Assembly: GCA_011391115.1 (NCBI GenBank)
Contig: JAABRC010000143.1
Location: 1 to 5,694 of the forward strand
Direction: 5' to 3'
DNA: 5,694 nt
Source: Candidatus Egaibacter danicus
Lineage (GTDB): Bacteria > Pseudomonadota > Gammaproteobacteria > Burkholderiales > Burkholderiaceae
Below, in pieces: positions 1 to 4,177 of this stretch (position 1 is the first letter of the stretch; each line of letters opens with the position of its first letter). A model generated the notes under the pieces. The model was not told where the DNA came from. It saw only the letters and a list, made by a program, of their open reading frames with translations, and searched no databases. The position numbers were made by a program, and so were the translations under genes.

Positions 1-2
1 TT

Positions 3-110
3 CGCGCAGCGGTGACGCTAGGGCTTGCCCGTGCGCAGGCCTCCGCGGACGCCCGCATGGGCGCAGCACCCCCCAACAGCAGCAACAAGGACGGAAATGC
101 GCCTGGATGA
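3..110 (+). CDS. 3' end of an upstream ORF, possibly a HipB-like antitoxin (partial)
   Basis: An open frame enters from the left edge and ends at the TGA at 108-110, overlapping the hipA start by 14 bases. The 35 visible residues begin RAAVTLGLARAQAS and end in a Pro/Asn/Gly-rich, probably disordered tail. Third codon positions are mostly G or C, as expected for real coding in this DNA. No domain can be recognised because the N-terminal part is outside the window. HipA kinases are usually encoded directly after, and often overlapping, a small Xre-type helix-turn-helix antitoxin (HipB) that binds HipA and represses the operon. The identification as HipB rests on that position alone. It may instead be an unrelated ORF. 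Confidence 0.4.
   Translation, partial: RAAVTLGLARAQASADARMGAAPPNSSNKDGNAPG
87..91 (+). promoter_or_regulatory. ribosome binding site fixing the hipA start
   Basis: AAGGA lies 5 bases before the ATG at 97. The frame stays open further upstream to a TTG at 25, but that extension (24 residues, Pro/Arg-rich) has no such site and does not resemble a HipA N-terminus, so ATG 97 is preferred. Confidence 0.6.
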
Positions 111-1413
111 CTTGTACCTTTGGTACCTGGGAGACCCGACACCTCGCTACGTGGGTGCGTTGAAGCTGGTTGCTGCCGGCAAGGGCGTCTCGCTCCACTA
201 CGCAGGGGACTGGCTGGCCAATGGCTTTGCACTCAGCGAGGACCTGCCGCTTGTGGACACCGAGTTTTACCCTCCCGGGCGATTGAGCGCCAACGCGCCC
301 CGCGCCGTCGGTGCCGTGGATGACGCACGCCCGGACCGCTGGGGTGAGAAGGTCATCCGGTTCATCGACAAACCCAAGCGCACGTCATTGATGGAGATGC
401 TCTACTACGCGGGTGACGACCGTTTCGGTGCGTTAGGGGTCTCGACTTCGCCCACCACCTACCTGCCCCGAAAAGGCGGTCCCCTGCCACGGTTGACGCA
501 AGCCCAGGAACTGAGCGAAGTCGTGGCCAAGATTGAGGCCGGCGAGGCCTTGACTGCGCTAGAAGCCAAAATCATTGAAGGCGGTGGCAGCCCTTTGGGC
601 GGCGCGAAGCCCAAGGCGCTTTTCGACATCGAGGGCGAGCAGTGGGTCATCAAGTTTTTCAACCACGAGTACGTTGACGCTCCGCTCATCGAACACGCGA
701 CCATGACGCTTGCAGCCCAGGCCGGCATCTGCGTCGCCCAGACCCAGGTGATTCACCTGGCGGCGGCAAATGCCGTGGCCATTCGGCGATTTGACCGCGT
801 GGACGGCAGGCGGATTCACAGCATTTCGGCTGGCACCGCTATCAGGGCGGCCACTGCGGCCGGTGCCGAGCCAGAAATGGGCTACCCGCAGCTTGCCCGA
901 ATCCTGCGCAGAATCGGCGTCACCCAGGGCGACGCAAACCTGGCCGATGCCCAAGAGCTGTTCCGCCGAATGGTGTTCAACATCCTGGTGGACAACACCG
1001 ACGACCATGAGAAGAACCACGCACTGTTGGTCGTGAACCCCACCGCCAACGGACGGTTGAGGCTGGCGCCGGCGTATGACGTGCTGCCCACCAACTCCGG
1101 CCAGGGCTATCAAGAGTTCATCTGCGGGGCTTACGGACAAGAGTCCACGCTGGCCAACGCGATGTCCCAGTGCGATGCGTTTGGGCTTGCGCCGACCCAG
1201 GCCGCCGCACAAGTCGTCCAAGTCATCGGGGTAGTCAACACCTGGCGGGCGCATTTTGCAGCCATCGGGGTATCAAAAAACAACCTGGACAGCCTGGCAG
1301 AACGCCTTGACGGTGACGAATTGCTGAGTCAGCGCCAGACGTTTGATGCCGGCCAGTACCAGGGCGCGCCGCCCAAACGAAGGCCGACAAGCCCCTTTCG
1401 CAGGGCTTCGTGA
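97..1413 (+). CDS. hipA: HipA-family serine/threonine kinase (type II toxin)
   Basis: A 438-residue protein, nearly the length of E. coli HipA (440 residues). In that family the kinase phosphorylates glutamyl-tRNA synthetase in the cytoplasm, which triggers the stringent response and growth arrest, and a HipB partner neutralises it. The target of this homologue is unknown. The N-terminal HipA subdomain (about 1-105) contains the family-like PDRWG at 79-83. The Gly/Ser loop GGGSPLGGAKPK (162-173) carries Ser165, which I align with the autophosphorylated Ser150 of E. coli. The catalytic motif NTDDHEKN (300-307) supplies Asp302 and Asn307, matching Asp309 and Asn314, and APAYD ends at Asp328, matching metal-binding Asp332. 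All key residues are present, so an active kinase is likely. The tail is basic and Pro-rich. The start is supported by AAGGA 5 bases upstream, and the gene overlaps the preceding ORF, as in hipBA operons. Family is sure; toxicity is inferred. Confidence 0.93.
   Translation: MRLDDLYLWYLGDPTPRYVGALKLVAAGKGVSLHYAGDWLANGFALSEDLPLVDTEFYPPGRLSANAPRAVGAVDDARPDRWGEKVIRFIDKPKRTSLMEMLYYAGDDRFGALGVSTSPTTYLPRKGGPLPRLTQAQELSEVVAKIEAGEALTALEAKIIEGGGSPLGGAKPKALFDIEGEQWVIKFFNHEYVDAPLIEHATMTLAAQAGICVAQTQVIHLAAANAVAIRRFDRVDGRRIHSISAGTAIRAATAAGAEPEMGYPQLARILRRIGVTQGDANLADAQELFRRMVFNILVDNTDDHEKNHALLVVNPTANGRLRLAPAYDVLPTNSGQGYQEFICGAYGQESTLANAMSQCDAFGLAPTQAAAQVVQVIGVVNTWRAHFAAIGVSKNNLDSLAERLDGDELLSQRQTFDAGQYQGAPPKRRPTSPFRRAS
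744..760. repeat. 17-bp interrupted palindrome inside hipA
   Basis: CCAGGTG and CACCTGG are perfect 7-base inverted arms around ATT. There is no T-run after it, so it is not an intrinsic terminator. Its place within conserved coding sequence makes chance a good explanation. Confidence 0.3.
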
Positions 1414-1538
1414 CTTTAGGCGGGCATGGCCCGATTGAGCCCCAGGCGCCGTCCACTGCACTGCGCTTGGCCAAACCTTCGGTTTCGCACATCACACTCA
1501 AGGACATGTTGCTGCGGTTAAGGGACGCGCCAAGCTAA
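1410..1538 (+). CDS. possible small ORF after hipA, or a frameshifted hipA tail
   Basis: A 42-codon frame from GTG 1410 to TAA 1536-1538. The GTG overlaps the hipA TGA (GTGA), and AGGG at 1402-1405 could serve as ribosome binding site 4 bases upstream. The same frame is open from 1347, inside hipA. The product ends with an amphipathic-looking LKDMLLRLRDAPS, and third positions are G/C-biased. I recognise no family. It may be a real small gene coupled to hipA, the true C-terminus of a hipA that lost its frame between about 1347 and 1410, or chance open frame. HipA already has normal length, which argues against the frameshift. Confidence 0.22.
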   Translation: MTLGGHGPIEPQAPSTALRLAKPSVSHITLKDMLLRLRDAPS

Positions 1539-1571
1539 TGCGGCTGTGCAAGACATCGGTGAGTCCATAAA

Positions 1572-1584
1572 ACAAAATTTTTGT
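1572..1584. promoter_or_regulatory. AT-rich odd palindrome upstream of the pil operon
   Basis: ACAAAA and TTTTGT are perfect 6-base inverted arms around a single T, and the element directly abuts the LytTR-like repeat at 1585. It could be an operator for a dimeric regulator or an UP-like/bent DNA element. The palindrome is seen; any role is inferred. Confidence 0.35.
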
Positions 1585-1614
1585 ACCGTTTGTCCCTTGC
1601 CTTATGCCATTTGT
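1585..1614 (+). promoter_or_regulatory. tandem LytTR/AlgR-like binding site
   Basis: ACCGTTTGT (1585-1593) fits every position of the published LytTR-domain consensus [TA][AC][CA]GTTN[AG][TG]. GCCATTTGT (1606-1614) fits seven of nine. The spacer is exactly 12 bases, giving a 21-base period (two helical turns), the arrangement reported for LytTR regulators. The first copy followed by C differs by one base from the Pseudomonas AlgR core CCGTTCGTC. AlgR, with its kinase FimS, activates the fimU-pilVWXY1Y2E minor-pilin operon there, so a homologous regulator acting on this operon is plausible. No regulator gene is in the window. Confidence 0.5.
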
Positions 1615-1640
1615 CGGCAGAAGGGGCAGGGCGATAAGAT
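1611..1640 (+). promoter_or_regulatory. weak sigma70-like promoter candidate for the pil operon
   Basis: TTGTCG (1611-1616) and TAAGAT (1635-1640) each match four of six consensus bases, with an 18-base spacer. The -35 overlaps the second LytTR-like repeat, which would suit an activator-dependent promoter. The start codon of pilE is 36 bases after the -10. Weak matches of this kind are common by chance. Confidence 0.25.
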
Positions 1641-1675
1641 CGGCAGGCAAAATCAAACCCAAAGCAGCTACCCCT

Positions 1676-2068
1676 ATGAACATCTCCAAACACCGTGGCT
1701 TTACCCTGATCGAGCTCATGATTACCGTGGCGGTAATTGGCATTCTGGCGGCGGTGGCCTTTCCGTCCTACACGCAATACATCATCAGAGCCAACCGGTC
1801 AGCCGCCCAGGCGCAGATGATGGACATTGCCAACCGCCAGCAACAGTTCCTTTTGGCCAATCGGGCTTACGCATCCAAAGCCGATTTAGTCGCCAGCGGC
1901 TACGCCCCACCCACATCAGTCGCAGAAAAATACACCTACACCATCACAGTGGGCACTGGCACAGTGCCCTTTTTTGAGATCATCTTTACACCCACTGGCA
2001 CGCAGGCTGCCGATGTCGTTTTGAAGCTCACCAGCGAAGGGAAGAAAACCCCGATTGAAAAATGGTAG
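1676..2068 (+). CDS. pilE: type IV minor pilin, PilE-like
   Basis: A 130-residue prepilin. The short basic leader MNISKHRG would be cut by PilD after Gly8, giving a mature N-terminus FTLIE with Phe+1 and Glu+5, then a hydrophobic helix to about residue 30. The following PSYTQYIIRANRSAAQAQMM and NRQQQFLLANRAYA segments are typical of PilE minor pilins rather than of FimT/FimU (GspH-like) proteins. The product would be N-methylated and assembled in the inner membrane/pilus fibre. It has no cysteine, so the D-loop disulfide of many pilins is absent. ATG 1676 is chosen because it gives a normal leader. ATG 1604 in the same frame would add 24 residues and begin inside the LytTR-like site. No good Shine-Dalgarno precedes 1676. 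The stop overlaps pilV by 7 bases, and the coding sequence contains a terminator-like hairpin. Confidence 0.85.
   Translation: MNISKHRGFTLIELMITVAVIGILAAVAFPSYTQYIIRANRSAAQAQMMDIANRQQQFLLANRAYASKADLVASGYAPPTSVAEKYTYTITVGTGTVPFFEIIFTPTGTQAADVVLKLTSEGKKTPIEKW
1951..1975 (+). terminator. intragenic intrinsic terminator/attenuator candidate in pilE
   Basis: GGGCACTG (1951-1958) pairs perfectly with CAGTGCCC (1962-1969) around the loop GCA, giving an 8-bp stem with six G-C pairs, and is followed at once by six T (1970-1975). This is the standard form of a Rho-independent terminator on the + strand, yet it lies about 90 bases before the pilE stop and upstream of pilVWXY1. Translating ribosomes would normally melt it. 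A partly overlapping 4-bp hairpin (CAGT 1947-1950 with ACTG 1955-1958) is mutually exclusive with it. The structure is seen; termination is inferred. Confidence 0.5.
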
Positions 2069-2634
2069 CGCCGCTTCGCACCACAACGCTTCGTCAGCAG
2101 TGTGGCTCATCAATGATTGAGGTGCTGGTCACGCTGGTCATAGTCACTTTTGGCCTGCTTGGTTTGGCGGGCCTGCAAGCGCGCCTGCAAACGTCGGAAA
2201 TGGAGTCGTATCAGAGAAGCCAGGCACTGCTTTTGCTCAATGATATGGCGAACCGCATTGCCACCAACCGGACCAACGCTGCTAACTATGTGACCAGCGC
2301 TGCCAGTCCATTAGGCGCAGGCATGCTCTGCCCAATAACGACTGCAGACATTGTTCAGCGGGATGTTAGCGAATGGTGCAATGCTTTGCAGGGCGCTGGC
2401 GAAACTACCGGTGGCAGTAATGTTGGCGCCATGATCGGCGGGCGCGGCTGTGTTGAAAGTGTCGGCGGGAATTTTTTAGTAACCGTTGCTTGGCAAGGTT
2501 TGACGCCGATCGCGGCCCCGCCAACAGCGGTCGCATGCGGTGCTAACAGCTACGACACTGCTGGTTCGTCTTGCGTCAACGACCTGTGTCGGCGCACCGT
2601 CACAACGCTGGTGCGGATTGCGAGTTTATTATGA
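2062..2634 (+). CDS. pilV: type IV pilus minor pilin PilV
   Basis: A 190-residue GspI/PilV-type prepilin. The leader is 15 residues and ends RQQCG; the mature protein would start SSMIEVLVTLVIV with Glu+5 kept but Ser instead of Phe at +1. The helix continues FGLLGLAGLQARLQTSEMES and NDMANRIATNR, a strong PilV signature. The mature part has six cysteines (in LCP, EWC, RGC, VAC, SSC, DLC), suggesting up to three disulfides formed in the periplasm. PilV joins PilW, PilX and PilE in the minor-pilin complex that primes pilus assembly and links PilY1 to the pilus. The start overlaps the pilE stop by 7 bases and lacks a clear ribosome binding site, so translation is probably coupled to pilE. It ends in an ATGA overlap with pilW. 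Confidence 0.93.
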   Translation: MVAPLRTTTLRQQCGSSMIEVLVTLVIVTFGLLGLAGLQARLQTSEMESYQRSQALLLLNDMANRIATNRTNAANYVTSAASPLGAGMLCPITTADIVQRDVSEWCNALQGAGETTGGSNVGAMIGGRGCVESVGGNFLVTVAWQGLTPIAAPPTAVACGANSYDTAGSSCVNDLCRRTVTTLVRIASLL

Positions 2635-3641
2635 ACAAGCCCTCCCGATACATATTGCAGGCCGGCTTTACGCTGGTCGAGTTGATGGTGTCTATGGCCA
2701 TCGGCCTATTGATTGTGCTGGCCCTGATTACCTTGCTGATCAACGTCAATCGCAATAACAGCGAGATGAGTAAGACCAACCGTCAGATCGAAAATGGTCG
2801 TTTCGCGATCCAAGTGCTGGAAAATGATCTCATTCATGCCGGCTTTTGGGGTAGCCTCCCATACACCATCGGGACGTTACCTGCCTTTCCCGTTCCCACT
2901 GATATCCCTGATCCCTGTGTCGTGACCGGTTGGGATGTTGACCCGTACAAAACTAGTCTGCTCGGCATTCCGGTCCAGGGTTATTCCAATGGCAGTGCGC
3001 TGTCGGACTGTAATGTGGCGGGGGTGCTGGTCAGCAGCGACGTGTTGGTGGTACGCCATGCAAATACCTGTGAGTGGGGCAGCGCCGGTTGCGATGGGGG
3101 CGGCGACACCGGCCCACATATTCAGGTCTCGGCTTGTCGCACGCCTGTGCCACCGGTTGGGTCTGAGTACGTGATTAATTCGACAACATTTCCATTGCTG
3201 CAAAAAGACTGTCTAACCGTCGAGCCCAAGCGAAGGAAGATCGTCACTAACATTTACTATGTTGCTACAAGCAACAATTTGCCGACCCTGATGCGCGTCG
3301 CGCTCGTCAATGGTGCGTTCACCACGCCCCAACCATTGATCGAAGGCATCGAAGCCTTTCGCGTTGAGTACGGCATCGACAATGTTGACGGCGATGGCAG
3401 CGCGGACACTTATGTGTCATGCCCGGCCGCTGGTTGCACATTGGCACAACTTGCAGACGTTGTTTCGGTAAAAGTCCATGTGCTGGCGCGTAATCTAGAC
3501 GCAACTCCCGGCTATACAGACGGCAAGGCCTATCAATTGGGCGCCGCGACCATCGCGGCCGCTAACGATGGTTTCAAGCGCCATGTCTATTCCAGCACTG
3601 TGCGCTTGGTCAATCCGTCTGGCCGCAGGGAGACGCCATGA
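2631..3641 (+). CDS. pilW: type IV pilus minor pilin PilW
   Basis: A 336-residue GspJ/PilW-type prepilin, large as usual for PilW. The leader MNKPSRYILQAG is followed by FTLVELMVSMAIGLLIVLAL (Phe+1, Glu+5). The PilW hallmark QIENGRFAIQVLENDLIHAG comes just after the membrane helix. The globular part has eight cysteines. At 251-259 the segment NVDGDGSAD, after YGID, fits an N-x-D-x-D-G-x-x-D calcium-loop pattern; similar Asp-rich loops are frequent in beta-proteobacterial PilW. Calcium binding is inferred, not shown. ATG 2631 overlaps the pilV TGA (ATGA), giving coupled translation; the frame extends 20 codons upstream into pilV, but only this start yields a proper prepilin leader. It acts in the inner membrane and pilus-tip complex with PilV, PilX and PilY1. 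Confidence 0.94.
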   Translation: MNKPSRYILQAGFTLVELMVSMAIGLLIVLALITLLINVNRNNSEMSKTNRQIENGRFAIQVLENDLIHAGFWGSLPYTIGTLPAFPVPTDIPDPCVVTGWDVDPYKTSLLGIPVQGYSNGSALSDCNVAGVLVSSDVLVVRHANTCEWGSAGCDGGGDTGPHIQVSACRTPVPPVGSEYVINSTTFPLLQKDCLTVEPKRRKIVTNIYYVATSNNLPTLMRVALVNGAFTTPQPLIEGIEAFRVEYGIDNVDGDGSADTYVSCPAAGCTLAQLADVVSVKVHVLARNLDATPGYTDGKAYQLGAATIAAANDGFKRHVYSSTVRLVNPSGRRETP

Positions 3642-4141
3642 ATCACATCACCCCTCAGCGCCAGCAGCGCGGTGCCACCCTAATCGTCGGCCTCATTATG
3701 TTGGTGTTGATCACGCTCATGATGTTGACAGCTTTCATGTTGAGTTCCTCCAATTTGAAATCTGTCGGTAACATGCAGTATCGCGCTGAGGCTACCGCTG
3801 CTGCCAATGTGGCCATTGAGCAGGTAATCAGCAATGATGTTATTTTTGTTACTCCCGCAGCGCAGACTGTTGTGGTCGGTCCCTATTCGGTGGTGGTCGC
3901 GGTTCCCAAGTGCCTTTATACGGCGCCGGTCCAGATGCCTCCCAGTGGCAGCAGCGCCGATCCGAATTCGATCATCCTTGCTGTAGGTAGCACTGGCGCG
4001 CCTCAAATTGTCACTGGCTATCTGGATACCTATTGGGATATAGCCGCGACCGTGGAGGATGGGCTGACCGGCACACGCGTCGAAGCGCATCAGGGTGTCC
4101 GTGTCAGGCTGCCCGACTTACCCAATCCCTGCCCGCCGTAA
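3638..4141 (+). CDS. pilX: type IV pilus minor pilin/assembly protein PilX
   Basis: A 167-residue GspK-like PilX. The leader MNHITPQRQQRG is followed by ATLIVGLIMLVLITLMML, with Val instead of Glu at mature position 5. Loss of Glu+5 is typical of PilX/GspK proteins, which are thought to cap the first turn of the pseudopilus and need no partner above them. The motif NLKSVGNMQYRAEATAAANV and AIEQVISN after the helix is the Burkholderiales PilX form. Two cysteines remain (Cys92 and Cys165 near the C-terminus, in NPCPP) and may pair. ATG overlaps the pilW TGA (ATGA), and AGGGAGA at 3627-3633 is a strong ribosome binding site 4 bases upstream, so PilX may be made independently of coupling. Confidence 0.92.
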   Translation: MNHITPQRQQRGATLIVGLIMLVLITLMMLTAFMLSSSNLKSVGNMQYRAEATAAANVAIEQVISNDVIFVTPAAQTVVVGPYSVVVAVPKCLYTAPVQMPPSGSSADPNSIILAVGSTGAPQIVTGYLDTYWDIAATVEDGLTGTRVEAHQGVRVRLPDLPNPCPP

Positions 4142-4164
4142 AGCCGCGCCGTCCCGCAAACCTC

Positions 4165-4170
4165 TGGAGT
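4165..4170 (+). promoter_or_regulatory. ribosome binding site of pilY1
   Basis: TGGAGT lies 7 bases before ATG 4178 in the 36-base gap after pilX. It is the only gap between the pil genes, and it fixes a start that gives a clean Sec signal peptide. Confidence 0.6.
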
Positions 4171-4177
4171 CAATCTC

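Noticed and set aside
69..74. Run of six C before hipA as a phase-variation tract
   Set aside because: Six bases is too short in GC-rich DNA to suggest slippage.
559..1254. 231-codon open frame on the - strand
   Set aside because: It is antisense to conserved hipA motifs, has no recognisable product, and is explained by the GC-rich codon bias of hipA.
1323..1333. GCTGA-G-TCAGC palindrome near the hipA end
   Set aside because: Short, in coding sequence, and expected by chance at this length.
1421..1433. CGGGC-ATG-GCCCG hairpin just after hipA as a terminator
   Set aside because: The stem is only 5 bp and no T-run follows, so an intrinsic terminator is not supported.
1473..1485. AAACC-TTC-GGTTT hairpin
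   Set aside because: Short stem with weak A-T pairs and no T-run; within the possible small ORF, likely chance.
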